A stretch of 64,000 nt of DNA from JBGZFC01 sp964346495 (GTDB lineage Bacteria > Bacteroidota > Bacteroidia > Bacteroidales > Dysgonomonadaceae). Under the pieces are notes generated by a model. The model saw only the letters and a list, made by a program, of their open reading frames with translations. It did no database searches and was not told the origin of the DNA. Below, in pieces: positions 27,296 to 35,554 of the stretch (the stretch's first letter is position 1; the number at the start of each line of letters is the position of its first letter). The DNA lies in assembly GCA_964346495.1 (NCBI GenBank), contig CAYFUW010000001.1, positions 1 through 64,000 of the forward strand. The letters are read 5' to 3'. A program made the translations under genes and the position numbers.

Positions 27296-30200
27296 ATGCA
27301 ACCATTTGTACATTTACACGTTCACTCACAATACTCACTTCTCGACGGACAAGCTAGCATCAAACGAATTGTTGACAAGGCAATGAATGATGGTATGGCT
27401 GGCGTCGCGCTTACCGACCATGGCGTTATGTACGGAGTAAAAGAGTTTGTGAACTATGTAAATAGTGCAAAATCGAAAATAAAGGGAGATATAAAAAAGC
27501 TTGAGCAAGAATTGGAAAAGAAACCAACCGATGAAAAAATTGCTAAAGAGATTGAAAAACTAACTGCAAAACTAAATTTTAAACCAATAATCGGTTGCGA
27601 ATGTTATTGTGCACAACGAGGCAGATTTGAGAAAAGCGACAGCAAAGTAGATGGTAGCGGCTGGCACCTGGTAGTTCTGGCGAAAAATCTAAAAGGGTAC
27701 AAAAACCTGATAAAGATTGTATCCAAAAGCTGGACCGAAGGGTACTATTATCGTCCGCGAATCGACAAAGAGTTGTTGCAAGAGTATCGCGAAGGACTTA
27801 TTGTTTCGAGTGCATGTTTAGGTGGAGAGATTCCACGTAAAATAGAAAACGGCGATATAAGAGGTGCGGAAGAGGCTGTACAATGGTTCAAAGATGTTTT
27901 CGGAGACGATTTCTACTTAGAGATGCAACGCCACAAAGCTACCCGTCCCGATGCCGACCACTCAACCTTTCCAAAACAACAACGCGCCAACGAAGAGATT
28001 TTAAAACTCAGCAAAAAATTTGATGTGAAAGTTATAGCCACAAACGACTCTCACTTTGTTGACGAAGAGGATGCCGATGCACACGACAGGCTTATTTGCC
28101 TTAGCATGGGCAAAGATTTTGACGACCCCGACCGTATGCGCTATACCAAGCAGGAGTGGCTGAAAACAACGGCAGAGATGAATCAAATATTTGCCGATAT
28201 TCCTGAAGCGTTGAGCAACACTTTAGAGATTGCCAATAAAGTCGAGATATATTCAATAGATAATCCGGCTCTTATGCCATTCTACCCTATCGACCCATCT
28301 TTCGGCACCGAAGAGGAGTACAAAACACGCTTTACGCAGGAACAACTAATTGAAAAGTTTGGAGAAAAAGCTTATAACCGGGTGGGTGGATATGACAAAG
28401 CCATCAGAATACTGCTAGAATCGGACTACTTGCGCCACCTGACATATTTAGGAGCCAAGAAAAAATATGGCGAAGAGCTATCACAAGAGGTAACAGAACG
28501 ACTCGATTTCGAGCTGGAGACCATAACTAACATGGGTTTCCCCGGATATTTCCTTATCGTTCAGGACTTTATTAATGCTGCACGAGAAATGGATGTGGCG
28601 GTTGGTCCCGGACGAGGTTCTGCTGCAGGCTCTGCTGTGGCATACTGTCTGGGAATTACCGATATCGACCCACTAAAATATCACCTGCTTTTCGAACGTT
28701 TCTTAAATCCCGACCGAATTTCGATGCCCGATATCGATATCGATTTCGATGATGAAGGAAGAGATAAAGTTCTGCAATGGGTAACCGATAAGTATGGTCA
28801 CGAAAAGGTAGCGAGAATTATCACATACGGCACAATGGCTACAAAATCATCTATTAGAGATGTTGCCAGAATACACAAATTGCCACTGCCCGATGCCGAC
28901 AGATTAGCCAAATTAGTACCCGACCGTATTCCCAACGTGAAAAAAGTAAATCTCGAGGCAGCAATAAATAATGTTCCCGAACTAAAAGAAGCTGCACAAA
29001 GCAACGACCCTATACTTGCCGATACAATTAAGTATGCTCAAATGCTCGAGGGAAACGTACGAAATGTGGGTATGCACGCGTGTGGCGTTATTATCGGACA
29101 AACAGATATTTCGGATATTGTTCCTATCTCCACAATGGATGATAAGGATGGCGAAAAACTTCTGGTAACACAATACGAAGGCTCTGTAATTGAAGAGACA
29201 GGCTTGATAAAAATGGACTTCCTTGGGCTGAAAACTCTAACTATCATTAAAGATGCGATAAATAATATTGAAGCCACAACCGGAAAAAAGATAAATATTG
29301 ACGATATACCGTTAGATGATGCCAAAACTTACGAATTGTATAGTAACGGGCAAACAACGGGAACATTCCAGTTTGAGTCGGCAGGAATGCAGAAGTATTT
29401 GAAAGAGCTGAAACCGACCAAGTTCGAAGACCTTATCGCGATGAATGCCCTTTATCGTCCCGGACCAATGGATTATATTCCATCTTTTATCGCTCGTAAG
29501 CATGGCAGAGAAGAGATTAGCTACGATATTCCTGTTATGGAAAAGTATCTGAGCGAAACTTACGGAATTACGGTATATCAGGAGCAGGTGATGTTACTTT
29601 CCAGATTACTTGGCAACTTCACACGCGGAGAATCTGACGAGTTGCGTAAAGCGATGGGTAAAAAGCTTGCCGATAAAATGGCTCCGCTGAAGATGAAATT
29701 TATGGCTGGAGGAAAAGAGAACGGACACGACCAAAAAAAACTGGAAAAGATATGGGCAGATTGGGAAAAATTTGCTTCATACGCTTTCAATAAATCGCAC
29801 GCCACATGTTATTCGTGGGTTGCATACCAAACAGCCTGGTTGAAAGCAAATTACCCGTCGGAATATATGGCATCGGTGCTTTCGAACAACTTAAACAACA
29901 TTTCCGAAATCACCAAGTTTATGGACGAGTGCAAAGCCATGGGAATAAATGTGCTTACGCCGGATATAAACGAATCGGTATTGAAATTTTCGGTAAACAA
30001 ACAGGGCGACATTCGTTTCGGGTTGGCTGCAATTAAAAGTGTGGGACAAAATGCAGTTGAGAGCATTATCAGCGAGCGGGCGGAAAACGGACCGTTTACC
30101 GATATTTTCGACTTCGTAGAGAGAGTAAACCTATCGGCTTGCAACAGAAAAAATATAGAATCTATGGCTTTAGCGGGAGCTTTCGACTCGTTACCAAACA

Positions 30201-31027
30201 TAAAACGAGAACATTTTGCAAGCTCCGACGAAAAGGAAGGAGGAGAGGATTTCTTAGATACTCTTATTCGCTACGGAAACAGATTTCAACAAGATAAACA
30301 GCAATCGATGAATTCGCTTTTCGGTGATGAAATGATCTCTATGATTACCAAACCTGAAATTCCCAAGGTTGAAAGATTCTCAGATTTAAAACGATTAGAC
30401 AAAGAGCGCGAACTTATTGGAATCTATCTATCGGCGCATCCTTTGGACGATTACGAGTTTATCCTGACCTATATCTGCAACGCTAATGCGGCTATGCTAA
30501 AAGACCTTGCCTCGCTTAACGGAAGAACATTAACATTTGGCGGCTTGGTAACTAACGCGAGATACGGACAAACAAAAAATAACAAACCGTTTACAATTAT
30601 AACGATAGAAGATTATACCGGAAGTTACGAATTGGCACTTTTCGGGCAGGATAGCATCGATTTCGGCAACTATGGTCGCGAAGGATTAGCTCTTTATATT
30701 AAAGCTACAATAAGAGAGAGAGCATTCAGAAATAACGAGTATGAAATTAAGGTATCATCTATAAATTTACTATCGGAAGTACAAGACAGTTTGGTGAAAA
30801 AAATCACCCTTAATATCCCTATTTCGGAACTCGATGATACATTGGTTGCAGAATTATCGGCACTAATGAAAAACAATTCAGGAAATTCGTTGTTATATTT
30901 TCATATACAAGGCGAAGAGGCAAGGATGAACGTGCAACTGTTTTCACGTCCATCACGAATTAATGTGAATAAACGTCTGATAGATTATTTAATAAACAAC
31001 CTCCAAATTGATTTTAAGATAAACTAA
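27296..31027 (+). CDS. dnaE: DNA polymerase III alpha subunit
   Basis: The 1243-residue replicative polymerase begins with a PHP domain (FVHLHVHSQYSLLDG at 4-18, TDHGVMYG). The catalytic core holds GPGRGSAAGSAVAYCL and PDIDIDFDDEGR, with Asp479 and Asp481 at the places of E. coli D401 and D403, and MDFLGLKTLT carrying the third aspartate. The region ending near 880 has NKSHATCYSWVAYQTAWLKANYP, then the helix-hairpin-helix and OB-fold (LTFGGLVTNARYGQTKNNKPF). It synthesises DNA at the fork. It is about 80 residues longer than the E. coli protein, partly from a Lys-rich insert in the PHP domain (about 62-95). trxA follows by 69 bases. Confidence 0.97.
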   Translation: MQPFVHLHVHSQYSLLDGQASIKRIVDKAMNDGMAGVALTDHGVMYGVKEFVNYVNSAKSKIKGDIKKLEQELEKKPTDEKIAKEIEKLTAKLNFKPIIGCECYCAQRGRFEKSDSKVDGSGWHLVVLAKNLKGYKNLIKIVSKSWTEGYYYRPRIDKELLQEYREGLIVSSACLGGEIPRKIENGDIRGAEEAVQWFKDVFGDDFYLEMQRHKATRPDADHSTFPKQQRANEEILKLSKKFDVKVIATNDSHFVDEEDADAHDRLICLSMGKDFDDPDRMRYTKQEWLKTTAEMNQIFADIPEALSNTLEIANKVEIYSIDNPALMPFYPIDPSFGTEEEYKTRFTQEQLIEKFGEKAYNRVGGYDKAIRILLESDYLRHLTYLGAKKKYGEELSQEVTERLDFELETITNMGFPGYFLIVQDFINAAREMDVAVGPGRGSAAGSAVAYCLGITDIDPLKYHLLFERFLNPDRISMPDIDIDFDDEGRDKVLQWVTDKYGHEKVARIITYGTMATKSSIRDVARIHKLPLPDADRLAKLVPDRIPNVKKVNLEAAINNVPELKEAAQSNDPILADTIKYAQMLEGNVRNVGMHACGVIIGQTDISDIVPISTMDDKDGEKLLVTQYEGSVIEETGLIKMDFLGLKTLTIIKDAINNIEATTGKKINIDDIPLDDAKTYELYSNGQTTGTFQFESAGMQKYLKELKPTKFEDLIAMNALYRPGPMDYIPSFIARKHGREEISYDIPVMEKYLSETYGITVYQEQVMLLSRLLGNFTRGESDELRKAMGKKLADKMAPLKMKFMAGGKENGHDQKKLEKIWADWEKFASYAFNKSHATCYSWVAYQTAWLKANYPSEYMASVLSNNLNNISEITKFMDECKAMGINVLTPDINESVLKFSVNKQGDIRFGLAAIKSVGQNAVESIISERAENGPFTDIFDFVERVNLSACNRKNIESMALAGAFDSLPNIKREHFASSDEKEGGEDFLDTLIRYGNRFQQDKQQSMNSLFGDEMISMITKPEIPKVERFSDLKRLDKERELIGIYLSAHPLDDYEFILTYICNANAAMLKDLASLNGRTLTFGGLVTNARYGQTKNNKPFTIITIEDYTGSYELALFGQDSIDFGNYGREGLALYIKATIRERAFRNNEYEIKVSSINLLSEVQDSLVKKITLNIPISELDDTLVAELSALMKNNSGNSLLYFHIQGEEARMNVQLFSRPSRINVNKRLIDYLINNLQIDFKIN

Positions 31028-31096
31028 ATCAGCAAATTACAAAATATAAAAACATTATAAATATAAGATCTTATAACAAATTAATTTAACAAAACT

Positions 31097-31411
31097 ATGG
31101 CATTACAAATTACAGACGCAACACTGGACGAAGTGTTGGCAACAGACAAATTAGTAGTTATTGACTTTTGGGCAGAGTGGTGCGGACCTTGCAAAATGAT
31201 TGGTCCAATCATCGACGAGTTGAGTGAAGAATACAAAGATAAAGCTGTTATTGGAAAAGTAAACGTTGACGATAACGACGATGTTACTTCAAAATACGGA
31301 ATCCGCAATATCCCGACAGTTGTTTTCGTGAAAAATGGCGAAATGGTTGACAAAGTTGTTGGCGCTGCTTCAAAAGCTCTTTTCGCTGAAAAAATAGAGA
31401 AATATATCTAA
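31097..31411 (+). CDS. trxA: Thioredoxin
   Basis: The 104-residue protein has the active site WCGPCK with Cys29 and Cys32, the cis-Pro loop NIPTVV and the usual thioredoxin length. It has no signal peptide, so it is a cytosolic disulfide reductase. It follows dnaE on the same strand, an arrangement common in Bacteroidales, and a strong terminator lies just after it. Confidence 0.96.
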   Translation: MALQITDATLDEVLATDKLVVIDFWAEWCGPCKMIGPIIDELSEEYKDKAVIGKVNVDDNDDVTSKYGIRNIPTVVFVKNGEMVDKVVGAASKALFAEKIEKYI

Positions 31412-31430
31412 TTTATTTTTTTATAGATAA

Positions 31431-31469
31431 AATAAGGACTGATTCCAAAAAAAGGAGTCAGTCCTTATT
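31431..31469 (+). terminator. Terminator after trxA
   Basis: The arms AATAAGGACTGATTCC and GGAGTCAGTCCTTATT pair with a single mismatch around a seven-A loop, followed by TGTTTTC. It lies 20 bases after the trxA stop. Confidence 0.85.
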
Positions 31470-31477
31470 GTTTTCTA

Positions 31478-31508
31478 AGTAGCAACTAATTTCAAATTAG
31501 CAGCTACT
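31478..31508. repeat. R4 palindrome, second copy
   Basis: The arms AGTAGCAACTAATTT and AAATTAGCAGCTACT form an inverted repeat with one mismatch, matching 3233-3262. Confidence 0.7.
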
Positions 31509-31521
31509 TTATTCTGATAAA

Positions 31522-31545
31522 GTCGGGATTGCAAATCCCTCAGAC
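31522..31545 (+). repeat. R1 palindrome, copy 5
   Basis: Left arm GTCGGGATT, spacer GCA, right arm AATCCCTCAGAC, with one change (CAGAC for CCGAC). Confidence 0.8.
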
Positions 31546-31654
31546 AAGTCTTTGTGTTTTGATTCTTTCGTCTGTTCTTTTTTTTGACGAAGGCACAGCC
31601 ATCGTCTCCTCGAAGCGCAGCGGAGATCCCGATGAGCAAAGCGATTTCGGGATA

Positions 31655-31676
31655 CATTCCCGCTTTCACGGGAATG
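31655..31676. repeat. Dispersed palindrome R5
   Basis: The arms CATTCCCG and CGGGAATG flank CTTTCA. A related copy with arms ATTTCCGC and GCGGAAAT, followed by the same TGACGT, lies at 54244-54263. Confidence 0.65.
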
Positions 31677-31773
31677 ACGTCTGGCGAATATAAATCTCAC
31701 TTTGTTCGAAATAACAAGGAACACCTAAACCCGAAACGGGCAACTCGAAACACGTAACTCATAACCCGTTTAA

Positions 31774-31813
31774 CAAAAAAACAGTCGGCAACCATGTTAC
31801 CGACTGTTTTTTT
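31774..31813 (-). terminator. Terminator of the DUF2795 / cobA-type gene run
   Basis: The arms ACAGTCGGCAAC and GTTACCGACTGT flank a short loop, with A7 before and T7 after. On the minus strand it lies about 30 bases past the stop codon at 31843. Confidence 0.8.
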
Positions 31814-31842
31814 ACGCTCTGTTTTATCTGTAAAGAAATGAA

Positions 31843-32064
31843 TCAATACTCATCTTCGTTGAAGAAAAAATCCTCTTTTGTAGGATAATCTGGCCAGATA
31901 TCCTCTATTGTTTCAAAGATTTCGGAGTCATCTTCAATTTCTTGTAAATTCTCGATTACCTCTAGCGGCGCTCCCGAGCGTTGGGCATAATCGATTAATT
32001 CATCTTTTGTTGCCGGCCACGGAGCATCCTCTAGTTTCGAAGCTAATTCAAGTGTCCAATACAT
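31843..32064 (-). CDS. DUF2795 small protein
   Basis: The 73-residue acidic protein has the DUF2795 signature APWPATKDELIDYAQRSGAP followed by EVIENLQEIED, as seen in short bacterial proteins of unknown function. The N-terminus MYWTLELASKLED is typical of the Bacteroidales form. The tail is very acidic (FFFNEDEY). Cytosolic, function unknown. It is transcribed from its own TACATTTG box. Confidence 0.85.
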   Translation of the reverse strand: MYWTLELASKLEDAPWPATKDELIDYAQRSGAPLEVIENLQEIEDDSEIFETIEDIWPDYPTKEDFFFNEDEY

Positions 32065-32116
32065 TATATTAAATCAGTTTTTGGGTTAATAATTGTCTTA
32101 TATACCAATTTTCCCG

Positions 32117-32124
32117 CAAATGTA
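32117..32124 (-). promoter_or_regulatory. -7 box of the DUF2795 gene
   Basis: On the minus strand it reads TACATTTG, matching TAnnTTTG, 53 bases upstream of the ATG at 32064. It overlaps the 3' end of the preceding cobalamin adenosyltransferase region. Confidence 0.5.
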
Positions 32125-32134
32125 TAAAAAATTT

Positions 32135-32695
32135 TTATATATTCTCCTTTTCCCAGTATAATTCTTGTGATGTCTTATTACTTTCGTATCGGGCAAGTAT
32201 AAAAAAGTAGTCCGAAAGACGATTGATAAAGGCAAGAACAACCTCACTTACAGGATAATTTTCAGCTACTCTGTAAGTTAATCTTTCTACTCTGCGAGTA
32301 ACTGTCCGGCAAATATGCGACCGCGATGCCGCTTCATTACCACCCGGAAGTACAAACTTCTTAATTTTTGGCAGGAGAGCATCTATTCTGTCTATTTCGT
32401 GCTCTATTCGCTCTACATCGGCAGTAGAAACTGTTTCAAAACTATCTGCTCCCTCTTTTTCTGTTTCGTATGCAAGGTATGCACCTATATTGAACAAGCG
32501 ATGTTGAATAAACAATAAAAAGTTCCTTGTATCTTCATCTTCAATAGCACAGTTTAGCCAACCAACATAACTGTTTAGCTCATCAACCGAGCCGTACGAT
32601 TCAAGGCGAATATGTGTTTTGCTTACTCTTGTTCCGCCAACCAGCGACGTTGTACCTTTGTCGCCTCCTCTTGTGTAAATAACGCTTTTTTTCAT
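32135..32695 (-). CDS. PduO-type cob(I)alamin adenosyltransferase
   Basis: The 186-residue protein has the PduO family hallmarks: TRGGDKGTTSL near the N-terminus (8-18, ATP binding), ESYGSVDELNSYVGWL, RIEHEIDRIDALLPKIKKFVLPGG, and the RVERLTYR and NRLSDYFFILAR motifs near the end. It transfers the adenosyl group from ATP to cob(I)alamin, making adenosylcobalamin in the cytosol. This is the ligand of the riboswitch at 15434, so uptake and activation genes sit within 20 kb of each other. I do not see a second riboswitch in front of it. Confidence 0.94.
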   Translation of the reverse strand: MKKSVIYTRGGDKGTTSLVGGTRVSKTHIRLESYGSVDELNSYVGWLNCAIEDEDTRNFLLFIQHRLFNIGAYLAYETEKEGADSFETVSTADVERIEHEIDRIDALLPKIKKFVLPGGNEAASRSHICRTVTRRVERLTYRVAENYPVSEVVLAFINRLSDYFFILARYESNKTSQELYWEKENI

Positions 32696-32723
32696 AATAT
32701 GATTTTTAATTATGTGTGATGTA

Positions 32724-33278
32724 TTATATTAAATAGTGCGATTTTAGAAAATCTTTTTTCAAAACTACTATGCCGATATCTTTCATATCAAACGTAAACT
32801 GTACTCTACTATCTTTAACTATCTTTTTCCAAATATGTTTACCTGTTTTCGAATTTATTCCCGATAAGAGCCAAAAACAGTTTTCATTGCTTATCGAAAG
32901 TAGAAAATCTATATTGCTCTTTTCGTCTATCAAGTATATGAAAATGGCATCGTATTTCTGCTTCTCATTTGCTTCTTCTAAAGAGTGAAGTATCATCTCT
33001 TTTCCCGAATGACAAAGATACAACGAATTAATGTTGTTTTCAGGATTTATTTCAAGAGTTTTATCCGGTTTGAAATATTGTATAAGTCTGTACGACAAAT
33101 GATGCAATCTTTCGTTATACGGCTCTATTTTTTGCTTTGCCAACAGCTTTTTTATATCGAAATAGGCATAATATGCATAACCGGAATAGATAACTTTGGT
33201 TATAAACTCGTAAGCAAAAGGAGAGTGTATCCCGTGACCTTTTGCCTTTATTTTACGACGTATAGAGTTTAATAACAT
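32724..33278 (-). CDS. Unknown protein with HGIHSPFAYEF motif
   Basis: The 184-residue protein starts with basic residues and a GHGIHSPFAYEFITKVI motif (14-30). That motif marks a Bacteroidetes group annotated as class I SAM-dependent methyltransferases. The middle has a Rossmann-like run (YDAIFIYLIDEKSNIDFLL), but I cannot find the glycine-rich SAM loop; in its place is KTLEINPENNINSLYL. It may be a diverged or inactive member. It lies 28 bases upstream of the adenosyltransferase gene on the same strand, so the two are probably cotranscribed, which does not by itself show a role in cobalamin use. Confidence 0.65.
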   Translation of the reverse strand: MLLNSIRRKIKAKGHGIHSPFAYEFITKVIYSGYAYYAYFDIKKLLAKQKIEPYNERLHHLSYRLIQYFKPDKTLEINPENNINSLYLCHSGKEMILHSLEEANEKQKYDAIFIYLIDEKSNIDFLLSISNENCFWLLSGINSKTGKHIWKKIVKDSRVQFTFDMKDIGIVVLKKDFLKSHYLI

Positions 33279-33373
33279 TGTACTGTTTATTTTTTGCTGT
33301 TGGTTATTAGCTTTTAGCCTTTGGCTTATGACACCAATAATAAAAGTTTTTGTATGAAAAATGAAATTTGATA

Positions 33374-33397
33374 GTCGGGATTACAAATCCCTCCGAG
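33374..33397 (+). repeat. R1 palindrome, copy 6
   Basis: Left arm GTCGGGATT, spacer ACA, right arm AATCCCTCCGAG; the last base departs from the pairing. Confidence 0.8.
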
Positions 33398-33556
33398 CAG
33401 GGGCGCAAAGTCTCTTCTCGTTTTATCACATATTCTCCAAATCGCCCTCTCTCCCATTCGCACAGTCTCCCTCTCTTCAAGTCTCGTAACACGCAATCCG
33501 AAACCCGCACCAACTACATACTACAAACTACACACTACCTACTTCATGTTACTATT

Positions 33557-33580
33557 AGACGCGGCATGCCACGTCTCTAC
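33557..33580. repeat. Interspersed palindrome family R3
   Basis: The sequence AGACGCGGCATGCCACGTCT is an inverted repeat followed by CTAC and a T run. The second copy at 52434-52461 has the complete arms GTAGAGACG/CGTCTCTAC. Both are followed by TTTTT. Confidence 0.75.
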
Positions 33581-33703
33581 TTTTTGAACACGATACCTTT
33601 GATTTCGTGATAATTTAACGTAAGCACAGCCATCGTCTCCCGCAACTCGTAACACGCAACACGCAACTACTACATACTACCCACTCCAAACTACACACTA
33701 ACC

Positions 33704-34186
33704 TCAATGTATTTGATAAACAAGCACCACCGCGTAAGCCGAAATACCTTCTTCGCGACCAACAAATCCCATTTTTTCAGAAGTTGTTGCTTTTATCGAA
33801 ATATCGTCTGTTTTTATTTCCATTATCTCCGAAAGTACTTTCTGCATTTCGGGAATATGTGGATTCATCTTTGGAGCTTCGGCGCAAATTGTAGCGTCTA
33901 TATTGCCAATATCATAATATTTTTCACGAAGTAGCTCTACCGTTTTTTTCAACAATATTTTACTGTCGATATTTTTATATTCCGGACTGCTATTCGGAAA
34001 GTGATAACCAATATCTCGCAAATTGGCAGCGCCAAGCAGAGCGTCGCAGATAGCGTGAATAAGCACATCGGCGTCGGAGTGACCTTGAAGCCCTTTTTCG
34101 TGTTCAATCCTAACTCCGCCCATGCAAAGCTCTCTGTCTGCCTCTAAACGATGCATATCGTATCCAAATCCGACTCTTATTCTCAT
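33704..34186 (-). CDS. ispF: 2-C-methyl-D-erythritol 2,4-cyclodiphosphate synthase
   Basis: The 160-residue protein carries the IspF zinc ligands Asp10 and His12 (GFGYDMHRL) and His44 (HSDADVLIHAICDALLGAA), two residues on from the E. coli numbering. It has the C-terminal ISIKATTSEKMGFVGREEGI motif that binds the CMP part of the substrate. It catalyses a ring-closing step of the MEP isoprenoid pathway in the cytosol, so this organism makes isoprenoids by that route. It lies 121 bases after porV. Confidence 0.96.
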   Translation of the reverse strand: MRIRVGFGYDMHRLEADRELCMGGVRIEHEKGLQGHSDADVLIHAICDALLGAANLRDIGYHFPNSSPEYKNIDSKILLKKTVELLREKYYDIGNIDATICAEAPKMNPHIPEMQKVLSEIMEIKTDDISIKATTSEKMGFVGREEGISAYAVVLVYQIH

Positions 34187-34307
34187 GTCTTGTTAGTTTT
34201 ATAATCTTTTTTGTTGTTGATTTGAAACACCGAATGAGATTGGGATATACAAAACTATATCCTCAACCTCATTCATAAAAAGTATTACTTTCGTAATTAA
34301 AATATCT

Positions 34308-35495
34308 TTAGTTGAAAAGCTGTTTAATTCCATCCATATCAAATCCGAGCGATAGACGCAATGTTTGGTCTAACGGGTTTGTTTGAGCTGTTGAAATCAG
34401 ATAAGCAGCATCCAGCTGGAATGCACTCATTCTAAAGCCTGCACCAATAGAGAAATATTTTCTGTTACCTTTATATTCGCTCTCGTGGAAATATCCTGCA
34501 CGTACCGAGAATTGGTTGTTATAGGTGTACTCAACTCCTAACGACCACATTATCTCCTGCATCTCTTCTTTAAAACCACCCGGGGCATCGCCAAACGATT
34601 TGAATACTCCGGCAACTGATGAGATGTTTTTATAAGCATCCAGTCTGGCAGTCCACTCTTCATCTGTTTCTTCTTCGCCTTTAATAGGAGGAGTTGGTAC
34701 CAATAACTTATTGATATCAAAACTAACCGAAATTGTATTTTTTTCATCTATTGGGTAACCCAATGCAGCTCCTAATCTCATATTTGCCGGTAAAAACATA
34801 TTGGTATTTCCGCCATCGTAAGAAATTTTTGTACCAATATTTGAAAAATTAAAACCTAATCCCAAAAGGGCTTCATTTCCTCCCAGATTAATATAGCTCT
34901 CATTATATCCTGCTACGTCGGCAGCAAAGGCACTTCCGGGCATAACTCCATCATCCTGACCATATGAGTAGTCTGCATGAATATAACGAAGAGTAACAGC
35001 TCCTGAAAAAGTTTCTGATAATTTTCTGGAATAGGCAATGTCTAAAGCCATCTCGTTGGGCGATACACTTTGCCAGAAGTCTCCGTTAAGGTCGGTTAAA
35101 TCGATATTACCAAGCGAGAAGTAACGCAGTGAAGCACTCAGTGCATTGAGGTTTTCGCTTCCGAATTTCCAGAATCCGGTGACATATACCAAGTCAATAT
35201 CGTTTACCAATTTGCTTAACCATGGTGTATATGAAAGAGCAAAACCGGCATTACTATTTACAAAAGGATATTTTGCAGCGTTCCAGTGTTGTGAATAGAC
35301 GTCGGGCATAGTTGATACACCAATATCTCCCATACCTCCACCGCGGGCATCAGGCGAAATTTGCAATGATGGTACTGCAACATGAATCGGATTATAATCT
35401 GGACTCGGAGCAGTCTCCTCTTGCGATTTTACTAGCTGACTTACTGACAAAAGTATGATAACTACAGCTAATTTAATGATTGATTTTAAATTCAT
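34308..35495 (-). CDS. porV: T9SS outer-membrane shuttle protein PorV
   Basis: The 395-residue protein has a signal peptide (ending VKSQEE), the family motif SLQISPDARGGGMGDIGVS (about 43-61), AAKYPFV, and a 14-strand FadL-like barrel with a C-terminal LGFDM. PorV (LptO) collects T9SS cargo from the translocon and hands it to the PorU attachment complex. Location right after porU on the same strand, as in P. gingivalis, confirms it. About 60 bases separate the two. Confidence 0.95.
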   Translation of the reverse strand: MNLKSIIKLAVVIILLSVSQLVKSQEETAPSPDYNPIHVAVPSLQISPDARGGGMGDIGVSTMPDVYSQHWNAAKYPFVNSNAGFALSYTPWLSKLVNDIDLVYVTGFWKFGSENLNALSASLRYFSLGNIDLTDLNGDFWQSVSPNEMALDIAYSRKLSETFSGAVTLRYIHADYSYGQDDGVMPGSAFAADVAGYNESYINLGGNEALLGLGFNFSNIGTKISYDGGNTNMFLPANMRLGAALGYPIDEKNTISVSFDINKLLVPTPPIKGEEETDEEWTARLDAYKNISSVAGVFKSFGDAPGGFKEEMQEIMWSLGVEYTYNNQFSVRAGYFHESEYKGNRKYFSIGAGFRMSAFQLDAAYLISTAQTNPLDQTLRLSLGFDMDGIKQLFN

Positions 35496-35554
35496 TGTGA
35501 TATTAATTTTTGTGTTATATTCAAAATAGTTTATACCTTACTTTTGAAGGTTAT

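Larger units (their letters stand above)
31470..31773. other. Gene-free repeat mosaic between trxA and the DUF2795 gene
   Basis: It holds in order an R4 copy, an R1 copy, a CACAGCCATCGTCTCC string (also at 33619 and, altered, at 54107 and 63231), a CATTCCCGCTTTCACGGGAATG palindrome and an AACTCGAAACACGTAACTC string. Short frames here, such as 31475-31669, lack coding character and are built from the repeats. Confidence 0.6.
33279..33703. other. Gene-free repeat mosaic downstream of ispF
   Basis: It holds a TTAGCTTTTAGCCTTTGGCTT phrase, an R1 copy, several CTCGTAACACGCAACCCG-like strings, the R3 palindrome and a CACAGCCATCGTCTCCCG string. The frames at 33307-33610 are made of these repeats and are not genes. 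Confidence 0.6.

Noticed and set aside
33307..33610. Overlapping short frames in the gap beyond ispF
   Set aside because: They are made of dispersed repeat strings that recur in other gaps and do not form a protein.
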